NCBI GenBank assembly: GCA_965659595.1 | Contig: CBFHWN010000001.1 | Coordinates: 1-64,000 of the forward strand | Reading direction: 5' to 3' | Source of the DNA: Casp-actino8 sp965659595 | GTDB taxonomy: Bacteria; Actinomycetota; Acidimicrobiia; Acidimicrobiales; Ilumatobacteraceae | Length of the DNA: 64,000 nt | Shown: one piece after another, positions 1 through 8,218 of the stretch | How positions within the stretch are numbered: position 1 is the first letter of the stretch | How the letters are laid out: every line of letters begins with the position of its first letter | Notes under the pieces: model-generated | The model's input: the letters and a program-made list of their open reading frames with translations, nothing else | Database searches by the model: none | Told to the model about the DNA's origin: nothing | Position numbers and translations under genes: made by a program

Positions 1-68
1 TTGTCAAACCCTTCGATCCGCTGTCTCTCGCCGACGAGCTACGCGCCCTCGCTCATATCGAGTCGTGA
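1..68 (+). CDS. response regulator, C-terminal end only (cut by window edge)
   Basis: The frame open from the window edge encodes a 21-residue tail containing KPFDP, followed by a short helix and a TGA at 66-68. KPFDP matches the conserved Lys-Pro at the end of beta-5 in CheY-like receiver domains, so this is most likely the last part of a single-domain or receiver-ended regulator. The stop overlaps the GTG start of the next gene (GTGA, 65-68), implying translational coupling with the Hpt protein. Nothing can be said about the rest of the protein. Confidence 0.55.
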   Translation, partial: VKPFDPLSLADELRALAHIES

Positions 69-373
69 GCGATGTCGAAGACGCCCTACGCCGTGTCTGG
101 CTGACCCACCGAGACTCGGTAATCGCCGATCTCTCACGACTCTTTGAGTCGCTCATCGCATGGAACGAGGGGACGCACAGTCACGAACTCGCGACCACGA
201 TCCAGAGCCGAGCGCACCGAATCTGTGGCGCTCTCACCATCGCGGGAAGACGAGATGGATTACGCGAACTCCGTGGCCTCGAAAACCGCGCGATCTCGCA
301 CCGAGGACCGTACGCGACGGAGGTCGTGGACGATGTCCACGACCTCCTCACACACCTTCGCGACGACTGCTAG
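65..373 (+). CDS. small Hpt-domain-like phosphotransfer protein
   Basis: A 102-residue all-helical protein. The segment AHRICGALTIAG around residues 50-61, followed by a second helix ending in LE, resembles the Hpt core (a-H-x-x-x-G then G...LE), with His51 as the candidate phosphoryl acceptor. Hpt proteins shuttle phosphate between receiver domains. That fits the context: a receiver-domain tail overlaps its start by four bases, and a LuxR-type response regulator converges on it seven bases downstream. No kinase domain is present. The match is by motif only, and a non-functional helical relative is possible. Confidence 0.5.
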   Translation: MSDVEDALRRVWLTHRDSVIADLSRLFESLIAWNEGTHSHELATTIQSRAHRICGALTIAGRRDGLRELRGLENRAISHRGPYATEVVDDVHDLLTHLRDDC

Positions 374-379
374 TTCAGG

Positions 380-1024
380 TCACCGTGGGAATCGATGCCC
401 GACGTCGTCGTAATCGTTGACCATGAGCGCCAGTTGCGTCCGATTCTCCCGGCCGAGTGTCGTCAACAGTCGACTCACACGATTGCGAACTGTCTGCGGA
501 CTGAGGAACACACGCGTGGCGATGTCGCGATCGGTCATTCCGTTTCCGATGAGCGACATGATCTCGCGATCGACCTGACCGAGGTTCTGCATCTGAAGAA
601 TTCCTCTTTGCTGCAAACGAGTCTGAGCTTCGCGCGCTGAGTCGCTCATGCCCGTCCAGCGATTCCCCGCCACTTCACGCACTACCCGCGCCAGCTCGTT
701 CGGGCGGACGGCTTTGTCGAGCACCGCTGACACACCGAGCGATGAAGCCTCCAACACGAGTTCGTCAGACACGAAGTTCGTGAGCAGAACGATTCTTGTC
801 GCGGGCCGTTGATCGCGAATCCAATGAACGACGTCGAGTCCACTCTCGTCACCCAGACGTACGTCGACCACTGCCACTTGCACGTCCTTCGACGACAAGA
901 TCGAAACCGCGCCGCCGAAGTCGGCGACCGAACCCTCGACTTCGAAATCTCCGTCTTGTTCAAAAATCGTCGTGAGTGCGTCGCGCACCATTTGGTGATC
1001 GTCGCAAATCAAAACCGAAACCAT
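380..1024 (-). CDS. NarL/FixJ-family response regulator (REC + LuxR HTH)
   Basis: A 214-residue two-domain transcription regulator. The receiver domain (about residues 1-120) has the acidic pair Asp8-Asp9, phospho-acceptor Asp54 in VVDVRLG, a Thr in LLTNF and Lys in LDKAV. The C-terminal LuxR helix-turn-helix (about 150-205) includes NGMTDRDIATRVFLSPQTV, close to the usual motif in which the enzyme-like G-x-s-n-k-e-I-A pattern precedes the recognition helix. The start is ATG at 1024 because GGAGG lies five bases upstream; the frame could open earlier at 1087 but without a ribosome site. The gene converges with the Hpt gene, which suggests one phosphorelay. Confidence 0.85.
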   Translation of the reverse strand: MVSVLICDDHQMVRDALTTIFEQDGDFEVEGSVADFGGAVSILSSKDVQVAVVDVRLGDESGLDVVHWIRDQRPATRIVLLTNFVSDELVLEASSLGVSAVLDKAVRPNELARVVREVAGNRWTGMSDSAREAQTRLQQRGILQMQNLGQVDREIMSLIGNGMTDRDIATRVFLSPQTVRNRVSRLLTTLGRENRTQLALMVNDYDDVGHRFPR

Positions 1025-1053
1025 GAGTACCTCCAATCGAATGGACTCGGAGT

Positions 1054-1063
1054 ATCCATGGAT
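1054..1063. promoter_or_regulatory. 10-bp perfect palindrome in a divergent promoter region
   Basis: ATCCATGGAT lies 30 bases upstream of the LuxR-type regulator start, in the 192-base divergent region shared with the LPXTG protein gene (1025-1216). Its position would suit an autoregulatory operator. A 10-mer palindrome can occur by chance, and I could not place a convincing -35/-10 pair in this region. Confidence 0.2.
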
Positions 1064-1216
1064 GCACCCCTCGAAGGCGTCGAACAAATGTCATCGAGTT
1101 CACCGAAGTATCGGCGTACCCATTCGAGCTCGACAATGTCTGCGAGACATCTGTGAGAACCACGATCTCCGTCTGATCACTACGTTGCCTCACTCGACGA
1201 GATGACCGGAGGGGCA

Positions 1217-2848
1217 ATGGACACGAAGAAGCGATCGGGACTCGAAGTATCCAGCATCGAACTCGTGACGGCCATTGCCCTCTTCACTTCGATTCTCATC
1301 GGATTCGTTCTCGTCACTCGCGACGCATCGGGCGCCTCGAAACCGTCGATCAAGATCGAACAGTGTGCCAATCTCGACTCGACGTGCAGCACGACCGACC
1401 CGGACAACTGGCAGAAGGGAAATCTGGGACAGAGCAATGCTCTGTACTTCGAGGGCCAGTCGGTTCCCTACCGATCGGTTCTCTCGGGCCTTTCCCTCGG
1501 ACAGACCTACGTCGTTCGTATCGAATGGGACACGACCGAGGGCGGCAAGCACGCCCTCGACTACCTCACGAGTTTCGACCGCACCGAGCCGAGTGCCGAT
1601 CCGTGCGCCATTGCGTTGTGTTCAGGTCCGAGCGACACGCTCGGAATACCGCTCGACCCGAACGTGGCCGGAGCCGGAGTCACCCAGATCGGCGGCCAGG
1701 TGTTCGACCTGTGGGGTGGGACCTTCACTGCGGCCGGTTCGTCAATCCCCAACAGCGGCAACCTGTGCGGCGATTCGTCGTGCTTCATCGCTTCCAACCC
1801 TTCTGCGTACTCGCAATCGGGCGACTACGGCCACACCAGTCAGACGAGTATCGAGTTGTACTTCTCGGCGACATCGTCGACGGCCGTTCTCGCATGGGGT
1901 GGTCACATCTCGTCGCGACTCGACTGGGGATTCGGTAGTTCAGCCGTCGATCTGTCGGGGTCGCCGTATCACATGCGTCTGACCGATCTTCGGTGCAGCA
2001 ACGTTTCCAACTGCAGTACCGGCCAGAGAGATCTCTCGTTGAGCAGTACAGCAGTCGTCTATCCGGGCCAGATCACGATCGTGAAGGATTCCGACGTCGA
2101 ATCCGACGACGAATTCTCGTTCACAGCCTCGCCGGAACCCCTTGTCGAGTTCGTTCTCGTGAACGACGGATCTGGTCGCGACACCAAGGTCTTCGACGGC
2201 ATCACCGACTTCCAGGAGTACTTCGTCTCCGAACTCGGCGCCGAGGGTTGGGACTTCGACTCGGTCGACTGCGCCCTGGAAGTCGATCGTGGAGGTGGGT
2301 ACACGGTGAACGGCCCCGACGTGGTGATCGATCTTGCCGAGGGCGAGAGCATCGTGTGCACCTTCGTCAACGTGCAGGCGGTGACCACCTCCAGCACGAG
2401 CAGCACGTCGAGTACCTACAGCACGAGCAGCACGTCGAGCACCTCCAGCACGAGCAGCACGTCGAGCACTTCGACGACATCGACCACCTCGTCCACCTCC
2501 AGCACGAGCAGCACCAGCAGTACGAGCACGAGTCCTACGTCGACCACTTCGACCGCTCCTCCTGTCACGACGTCACCACCGATCGTGATCGTGCCCGGCA
2601 ACCCGATCTTTCCGGCCGAAGTCACCACCACCTCCCCGACCACGACTCCTCCTTCCACCAGTGGGCCCACCACGACCGAGGAGGCCGTGGTCGTTCCGGC
2701 CGAGAGCCCCATCGAGTCGACCCTGCCCTCGACTGGTTCGTCGACCCGTGTCACCAGTGTGATCGGACTCCTGCTCCTCGCAACTGGTGCTCTCGGTCTC
2801 GTTCTTCTCGCCATCCGTACGACCACGACCAAGGAGCGCAACCCATGA
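1217..2848 (+). CDS. LPXTG-anchored surface protein with Ser/Thr-rich stalk
   Basis: A 543-residue surface protein. An N-terminal hydrophobic segment (about residues 15-35) acts as signal peptide or anchor. A Cys-containing beta-rich ectodomain covers about 40-300, an SD-repeat-like or prealbumin-like beta domain about 300-385, and a Ser/Thr stalk made of SST units about 390-445. A Pro/Thr-rich stretch leads to the sorting signal LPSTG at 503-507, followed by about 22 hydrophobic residues and a charged tail (KERNP). Sortases cleave such signals and attach the protein to the wall; no sortase gene is in the window. The start at 1217 is preferred because GGAGG sits upstream, whereas ATG at 1202 has no such site. 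Its stop overlaps the GT4 gene start (ATGA). Confidence 0.8.
   Translation: MDTKKRSGLEVSSIELVTAIALFTSILIGFVLVTRDASGASKPSIKIEQCANLDSTCSTTDPDNWQKGNLGQSNALYFEGQSVPYRSVLSGLSLGQTYVVRIEWDTTEGGKHALDYLTSFDRTEPSADPCAIALCSGPSDTLGIPLDPNVAGAGVTQIGGQVFDLWGGTFTAAGSSIPNSGNLCGDSSCFIASNPSAYSQSGDYGHTSQTSIELYFSATSSTAVLAWGGHISSRLDWGFGSSAVDLSGSPYHMRLTDLRCSNVSNCSTGQRDLSLSSTAVVYPGQITIVKDSDVESDDEFSFTASPEPLVEFVLVNDGSGRDTKVFDGITDFQEYFVSELGAEGWDFDSVDCALEVDRGGGYTVNGPDVVIDLAEGESIVCTFVNVQAVTTSSTSSTSSTYSTSSTSSTSSTSSTSSTSTTSTTSSTSSTSSTSSTSTSPTSTTSTAPPVTTSPPIVIVPGNPIFPAEVTTTSPTTTPPSTSGPTTTEEAVVVPAESPIESTLPSTGSSTRVTSVIGLLLLATGALGLVLLAIRTTTTKERNP
2384..2556 (+). repeat. low-complexity Ser/Thr-codon repeat tract
   Basis: Imperfect tandem units built from AGC, ACG and TCG codons encode SST/STS repeats in the stalk of the LPXTG protein. 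The tract is in frame and biased to Ser and Thr, so it is a protein-level spacer and a likely site of slippage length variation and O-glycosylation rather than a nucleic-acid element. Confidence 0.75.
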
Positions 2849-3984
2849 TCAGCACCTCACCCAGCACTGCCATCATCAGTACCTTCCCACCAACGGCCTG
2901 TGGCCTTGCGACCTTCGCAGCCGCTCTCGCCAACGGTATGCGAGCCAACGATGCGACCGATGTCGGAATCGTCCGATGTACGGTCGATTCGCTGCCGGCG
3001 AACGACGAACGCATCGTGGCTGATCTGCTCCCATCACGTCTTCGTTCGATCCGTGAAGCAGCCACCGCGATCAACTCGTTCGACTGCGCCTTTCTGCAAC
3101 ACGAGTTCGGCATCTATGGCGGACACGACGGCGACGACGTGGTTCGGCTCATGTCGCACGTACGGGTTCCGATCGTCACGACCCTTCACACGATCCCGAC
3201 CAGCCCCACGACCCACCAACGACGAACTCTCCAACACGTCGTCGACGGATCGAGTCGGGTGGTCACCATGACGAACGCCGCTCGTGATCGTCTCCTCGAC
3301 TTCTACGACGTCGATCCGCTCGACGTCGTCACCATCCCCCACGGCGCGACACTTCCCCCGTCCGTTGCGCCGCGACGAGCACCGGTTCCCACGGTGCTCA
3401 CCTGGGGGCTTCTGGGACCCGGCAAGGGCATCGAATGGGTGATCGATGCTCTTGCCGCGGTCTCGGATGTCCTTCCCCCGGTCACGTATCTGGTGGCCGG
3501 GCGCACCCATCCCAAGGTGAAGGCCCGAGAAGGTGAGCGATACCGCGAATCGCTCCGCGAACGCGCCCGCGATCGTGGAGTCGAATCCCGCGTCGTGTTC
3601 GATCAGATCTATCGAAGTGTGCCCGAGCTGATCGAGCTCGCCCGTTCGGCATCGGTCGTCGTCCTGCCCTACGACTCCGACGATCAAGTGACGAGCGGGG
3701 TCCTGGTGGACGCCGTCGCCGCGGGTGTCCCGGTGGTCGCCACCGACTTCCCGCACGCTCGAGAGCTCTTGTCGGACGGGGCGGGAATCGTCGTCCCTCA
3801 CCGCGATCCCGATGCCATCGCACGCGCCTTGCGAACCGTCCTCACCCATCAGAACGTGCAGAAGAGCATGCGCGCACGCGCTGAAGAGCTCGCCCGACGC
3901 CACGACTGGACGAAAGTCGCAGCCGACTACCTCGATCTCGTCCCCACCATGATCGGAGCGGAGTCGAAAGCGGTCGCATCATGA
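2845..3984 (+). CDS. GT4-family glycosyltransferase
   Basis: A 379-residue GT-B fold glycosyltransferase. The N-terminal half has FPPTACGLATF near residues 14-24 and LQHEFGIYGG (about 84-93), both typical of GT4 enzymes. The C-terminal half has the GLLGPGKG donor-site loop and SGVLVDAVAAGVPVVAT, equivalent to the family's E-x7-E region, although the first Glu is not obvious. It transfers a sugar from a nucleotide donor to an acceptor that cannot be read from sequence. The start codon lies in the ATGA overlap with the LPXTG gene, with AAGGAG upstream. It also overlaps the next gene by four bases, so the cluster is translationally coupled. Confidence 0.88.
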   Translation: MISTSPSTAIISTFPPTACGLATFAAALANGMRANDATDVGIVRCTVDSLPANDERIVADLLPSRLRSIREAATAINSFDCAFLQHEFGIYGGHDGDDVVRLMSHVRVPIVTTLHTIPTSPTTHQRRTLQHVVDGSSRVVTMTNAARDRLLDFYDVDPLDVVTIPHGATLPPSVAPRRAPVPTVLTWGLLGPGKGIEWVIDALAAVSDVLPPVTYLVAGRTHPKVKAREGERYRESLRERARDRGVESRVVFDQIYRSVPELIELARSASVVVLPYDSDDQVTSGVLVDAVAAGVPVVATDFPHARELLSDGAGIVVPHRDPDAIARALRTVLTHQNVQKSMRARAEELARRHDWTKVAADYLDLVPTMIGAESKAVAS

Positions 3985-4991
3985 GCTCCTACACCTTTCG
4001 ACATCTCATCAATCTCTCCGACGACTGGGGCCTCTTCGAGCACGCCAAGGGACCGCGTCCTCGCTTCTCGCACGGCTACTGCACCGACGACAACGCACGA
4101 CTCGTGGTCGTTGCGGCACGCGAGCACAACGGAACCTGCGGCGGATCGATCCTCGCCCGACTCGGTATGCGCTTCGTTCTCAGCGCGCAGACCGCCGACG
4201 GGAGGTTTCACAATCGGTTGAGTTTCGGTCGCGTGTGGCTCGACGAACCCACGGTGGAAGACGCCTGGGGTCGAGCGATCTGGGCCTTCGGAACGGTGAT
4301 CGCGCGCAGCGACGACGGAGTACTCCACCAACGGGCGCTCGGCGCGTTCGAGTCAGCGATTCGACACCGTCCCGACTGGATGCGGTCACTCGCCTACGCC
4401 GGACTCGGCGCCTCGGAGGTTCTGTCGATCGCTCCCGAGCACAAGGGGGCTCTCGATCTGATCGCCGACGCCGCCGACCGAGTGCTCCTGTCGTCGCGTT
4501 CACCGGACTGGCCGTGGCCCGAACCCCGACTCTCGTACTCGAACGCCTTGCTCCCCGACGTCGTGATCGCCGCCGGAGTCGCCCATCGCGACGACGACAC
4601 CGTTCGCACCGGTCTCGAGATGCTTCGCTGGCTGGTCGCCGATGAAACTCACTCCGGGCACTTCTCGGTGACCCCGACCACCGGTCGTGGTCCCGGCGAT
4701 CCGAAGCCGGCCTTCGATCAACAGCCCGTGGAGATCGCCGCCTTCGCCGACGCCGCCAAACGGGCCTTCGACGCGACCGGCGACGACGAGTGGTTGCGAG
4801 TGATCGAGATGGCGGCCCGCTGGTTCCATGGGGACAACGACGCCGGTGTTCCGATGATCGATGAGGTCACCGGCGGCGGCTACGACGGGTTGCACCCGCA
4901 CGGTCGAAACCTCAATCAAGGAGCCGAGTCCACCATTGCCATGGTGTCGACCCTGCAACTCCACGACCGAGTGTCGATGCTCACTCGATGA
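3981..4991 (+). CDS. glycosyltransferase-associated alpha-hairpin (alpha/alpha-barrel-like) protein
   Basis: A 336-residue cytosolic protein opening with HLINLSDDWGLFEHA and containing HGYCTDDNARLVVVAA near residues 31-46. This pattern recurs in proteins encoded between a GT4 transferase and a GH130 enzyme and often annotated simply as glycosyltransferase or glycosidase-like. The periodic helices, with Trp, Asp and His clusters such as WLDEPTVEDAWGRA and DGLHPHGRNLNQGAEST, suggest an alpha/alpha toroid like that of many glycoside-active enzymes. Start and stop overlap both neighbours by four bases. The catalytic role is not established; it probably acts on the same glycan as the flanking enzymes. 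Confidence 0.65.
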   Translation: MSSYTFRHLINLSDDWGLFEHAKGPRPRFSHGYCTDDNARLVVVAAREHNGTCGGSILARLGMRFVLSAQTADGRFHNRLSFGRVWLDEPTVEDAWGRAIWAFGTVIARSDDGVLHQRALGAFESAIRHRPDWMRSLAYAGLGASEVLSIAPEHKGALDLIADAADRVLLSSRSPDWPWPEPRLSYSNALLPDVVIAAGVAHRDDDTVRTGLEMLRWLVADETHSGHFSVTPTTGRGPGDPKPAFDQQPVEIAAFADAAKRAFDATGDDEWLRVIEMAARWFHGDNDAGVPMIDEVTGGGYDGLHPHGRNLNQGAESTIAMVSTLQLHDRVSMLTR

Positions 4992-6481
4992 CGGTCTTCC
5001 CCCACCCCGACCCCGACGTCCTCGCCGTCCGGACCGGAATTCACCTCAAGGCCGATCCCTCGCGAATCTTCGCTCGACTCTTCGTTCCCGGCCAAGAAGA
5101 CTTCGGTGCCACGCAGTCGCGCACGAGCGCGGTCCTCGATCGCATCCTGTCGCTGTCGGAAGAAGAAGTCACGCGCGCGTTGAACGACGTCGTTCTTCGA
5201 TTCTCGGAACGCCATGACGATCTCGATCTGTGGTTGGAGTCCCATGCCCACCGTGTCGCCAACCGCCTCGATTCCCCCACCCACTTTTCCGATGCACGAT
5301 GGAAGCTCATCGGCGCCTATTTCACCCACGAGTTCTCGGTGGAGGGCGCGGCACTCACCAATCCGAGTGTGGTTCCTCACCCCGACCAGAGCGGGGTACC
5401 CGACGGAAGTCTTCGCTTCGTCATGAGTGTGCGAGCCATCGGCGAAGGTCACCGCTCGTCGATCGGCTTTCGCACCGGAGTTATCGACGACTACGGCAAC
5501 GTCAGCATCGATGTGCCGGGAAGCGACCTCGACGTCGGACTGCATTCGGAGGGGTGCCTGCGCAACATCGCCTTCCTCGGACTCCTCGAGACGCTCGGCG
5601 ATCTGGGCGAGAACGCCCGCTACGTGCTGCAACATCTCAACGGCCTGTTCACACATTCCGAACTCGAAGAGCAGTTGAGTCGCTTGCTCCACGACCGCGA
5701 GACCTACCGCAACGCCGACGCCACGGCCCAGCACTTTCGCTCGATCGCCGAACGCGCGTATTCGGTGTCGTTCTCGATCGACTCACAGATCTCCGAACGA
5801 TTGCTCTGGCCGTATTCGTCGGCCGAATGGCGCGGTATGGAGGACGCCCGTTTCGTGCACTTCGACGACCCCGAGATGGGATCGATCTACTTCGCCACCT
5901 ACACGGCCTTCGACGGCGTCGACATCGGACAGCAACTGCTGTCGACGCGCGATTTTCTCCAATTCGAGATCACTCCCGTGTCGGGACAGGCCGCTCGAGG
6001 CAAGGGACTGGCCCTCTTCCCACGCAAAGTGGGCGGGCGTTTCGCCGCCCTCAGCCGAGCCGATCGCGAAACGAACTCGGTATCGTTCTCGCACCAACTC
6101 GAGTACTGGGACAACTCACTCGAGATCCAGCTCCCCACTCGACACTGGGAAGTGGTGCAGCTCGGAAATTGCGGATCCCCGATCGAGACTGCTGCTGGTT
6201 GGCTCGTGCTCACCCATGCTGTCGGCCCCATGCGCACCTACTGCATCAGTGCACTCTTGCTCGACCTCGACGACCCGGCTCGGGTCATCGGCACCCTCGA
6301 CACACCACTTCTCGTTCCGTCAGAATTCGAACGGGACGGCTACGTGCCGAACGTTGTGTATTCGTGTGGAGCGCTACGCCACCAACACCTTCTTCTTCTC
6401 CCTTTCGGAATCGCCGATCAGTCGATCGGAGTCGCCGTCGCCAATCTTGACGATCTCTTGGATCGACTCGTCTCGAAGTGA
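4988..6481 (+). CDS. GH130-family glycoside phosphorylase/hydrolase
   Basis: A 497-residue protein. The C-terminal two thirds has GH130 five-bladed propeller signatures: GMEDARFVHF (about 279-288), GKGLALFPRKVGGRFAALSR (about 337-356) and GSPIETAAGWLVLTHAVG (about 397-414). Family members phosphorolyse or hydrolyse beta-mannosidic bonds. The N-terminal 180 residues are an additional helical region seen in longer subfamilies. No signal peptide is present, so it should act inside the cell. It is the last gene of a chain of overlapping genes. It could work with the GT4 enzyme in making or recycling a beta-mannoside, but the substrate is inferred from the family only. Confidence 0.78.
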   Translation: MTVFPHPDPDVLAVRTGIHLKADPSRIFARLFVPGQEDFGATQSRTSAVLDRILSLSEEEVTRALNDVVLRFSERHDDLDLWLESHAHRVANRLDSPTHFSDARWKLIGAYFTHEFSVEGAALTNPSVVPHPDQSGVPDGSLRFVMSVRAIGEGHRSSIGFRTGVIDDYGNVSIDVPGSDLDVGLHSEGCLRNIAFLGLLETLGDLGENARYVLQHLNGLFTHSELEEQLSRLLHDRETYRNADATAQHFRSIAERAYSVSFSIDSQISERLLWPYSSAEWRGMEDARFVHFDDPEMGSIYFATYTAFDGVDIGQQLLSTRDFLQFEITPVSGQAARGKGLALFPRKVGGRFAALSRADRETNSVSFSHQLEYWDNSLEIQLPTRHWEVVQLGNCGSPIETAAGWLVLTHAVGPMRTYCISALLLDLDDPARVIGTLDTPLLVPSEFERDGYVPNVVYSCGALRHQHLLLLPFGIADQSIGVAVANLDDLLDRLVSK

Positions 6482-6526
6482 TTTCGAACCTCGCTAAGGT
6501 GTTTCCATTGTCGAAAGGAGCACCGA

Positions 6527-8218
6527 GTGAGGACACGAGTCGTAGTGGCATTCCTGGTGAGCCTGCTCGCCACCAGTTTTTCGGCGTCCATCGTCACCGC
6601 CACACCTCCCCCGTGGGTCGACGAGCGCCTGACCGGCCCGACGACCGCCAATCCCGGGGACATCGCACGCTTCACCGCCCGGGCCTCCAACTGTGGTGAA
6701 GACGCCAGCCGTCTGTCCGTCGAGTACGAGTTGCTCGGCAATTGGAATACGGAGCCGACGACTGATCTTCTCACGATCGACAACGAGCAAATCATCCTCC
6801 AAGTCATCGTCGGCAACTTCGCAGGAGACGGCGCGATGGACATCCGGGTTTACTGTTCCCTCCCGGAAAAGGGATTTCGCTACTCCACCCGGCTGAGAGT
6901 GGCTGGTACGGCCGGTCCGAGTGGTGGTGATCTGAACGCCGATATCACTCCCGAGCTCGTCTTCGGTGATACCGAAGTGGCCCCATTTTCAGGGATCGTG
7001 GGGTCCGGCAACCGGCCGTGCACCGGCGGAAAGATCTTGTCCCGCCGCCTCTTCGTCGGAGCAGGAACGGGCAAGTGGGTGACAGAGCCGAGCTACCGCG
7101 TCGCCCTGAAGAACGAGATTCCCGTCTTCGAAGTGTTGAACATCGGAGAGCCGGTCTTCGACGCAGACCGTCCCGGCGTTCAAACTCTGCACGCGGAGAT
7201 CGTCTGCATGAACAACGCCAACGACGAACTCAGATACGTGGGCTTCATCACCGTGCGCGACACCAATCAGCCGGCAGCACCGAATCCGAGCAACCCGCCA
7301 GTCGCCTCGACCGCTCGTGGCGCGATCTCGGTCGACCCGGCTCAGGTGACCGAAGGCCAGCTCGTCACGATCTCGAACACCACTGCGTCCCCGTGTCGGG
7401 ATTTCATCTTCCCGTACGGCGCTTCCGGCTTCGATCGAGGAGACGAAGGAAAGTTCGAGTTCTCCATCAGCAAAGGTTCGGAAGCTGGCGATCTCTTCCG
7501 AGCCGACGCGTCGGGGAATTGGGCCGTCTCGATTCGTTTCGACGATGGATTCCTGGCCGGCCAGGACGTTCGACGTCTCACCGCGACCTTCGCTTGCGGA
7601 ACGCGAGTGAACAACCAACCCTCGATCAATTTCATCTACCAGCCGGCGGCCTTCTCGGTGGTCGCCCGTGGAGCTCAAGCACCGGCCACCACCGCCGGAT
7701 CTACCGGCAGCACTCCGGCCTCGGGCTCAGTCGATCCGCAGACCGGCGGCGTCGCCGCACCGTCACCTCTCGGCGGCTTCTCCATCCCGAGCGGCGAGTC
7801 GATCGATGCGGCCGGCGAACTGATCCTGCCACGCGCCTATCTCGACGGTGACACCCAGCAGCTCATCGAAATCGCCACCGGACTCGTCATCGGCGAATAC
7901 GACCTCGTGTCGGGTCAGTTCGTCGATCCGAACACCGGCACCGTCACCGGCATCGTCGATCCGGCCACGGGTGAATTGATCGATGCGGCAACCGGCATCC
8001 AGATCGGCATCTCGACCACTCCCCCGAGTGCAAGCGATGGCATTGCGCTTCTCGGGCTGGGTAGCGAGGGCAACGTTGACGAAGCCACCGACGACTCCGG
8101 TTCGAACACTCTCGTGATCGTGCTTGCGGCGGTGGCCGGTGCACTGCTGCTGGCCGTGATCGCGCTGATCGTCAGCCGGCGCAAGAAGCCGACGTTGCCG
8201 CCTCCGCCGATCGCCTGA
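6527..8218 (+). CDS. secreted protein with C-terminal membrane anchor, function unknown
   Basis: A 563-residue exported protein: a signal peptide (residues 1-25, cleavage after TA-TA), two similar beta-rich domains (about 30-255 and 262-385), a Gly/Ser/Ala-rich linker, a short repeat region with units like DPxTGxxxxIxDPATGELIDAATG (about 440-500), then a transmembrane helix with RRKK stop-transfer and a Pro-rich tail. The GTG start is supported by AAAGGAG six bases upstream. The two domains each begin with a GxISVDPAQV- or ERLTGP-type strand and carry paired Cys. It follows the GH130 gene by 45 bases and may belong to the same surface system. I recognise no catalytic family. Confidence 0.75.
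   Translation: MRTRVVVAFLVSLLATSFSASIVTATPPPWVDERLTGPTTANPGDIARFTARASNCGEDASRLSVEYELLGNWNTEPTTDLLTIDNEQIILQVIVGNFAGDGAMDIRVYCSLPEKGFRYSTRLRVAGTAGPSGGDLNADITPELVFGDTEVAPFSGIVGSGNRPCTGGKILSRRLFVGAGTGKWVTEPSYRVALKNEIPVFEVLNIGEPVFDADRPGVQTLHAEIVCMNNANDELRYVGFITVRDTNQPAAPNPSNPPVASTARGAISVDPAQVTEGQLVTISNTTASPCRDFIFPYGASGFDRGDEGKFEFSISKGSEAGDLFRADASGNWAVSIRFDDGFLAGQDVRRLTATFACGTRVNNQPSINFIYQPAAFSVVARGAQAPATTAGSTGSTPASGSVDPQTGGVAAPSPLGGFSIPSGESIDAAGELILPRAYLDGDTQQLIEIATGLVIGEYDLVSGQFVDPNTGTVTGIVDPATGELIDAATGIQIGISTTPPSASDGIALLGLGSEGNVDEATDDSGSNTLVIVLAAVAGALLLAVIALIVSRRKKPTLPPPPIA

Noticed and set aside
2384..2556. Repeat tract considered as a CRISPR-like or regulatory repeat
   Set aside because: It lacks spacers, is in frame, and encodes a Ser/Thr stalk of a surface protein.
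1993..2844. N-terminal extension of the GT4 frame through the LPXTG gene
   Set aside because: The extension is out of frame with the LPXTG gene, its protein is an Arg/His-rich artefact, and the GT4 start at 2845 has AAGGAG upstream and the family N-terminus.
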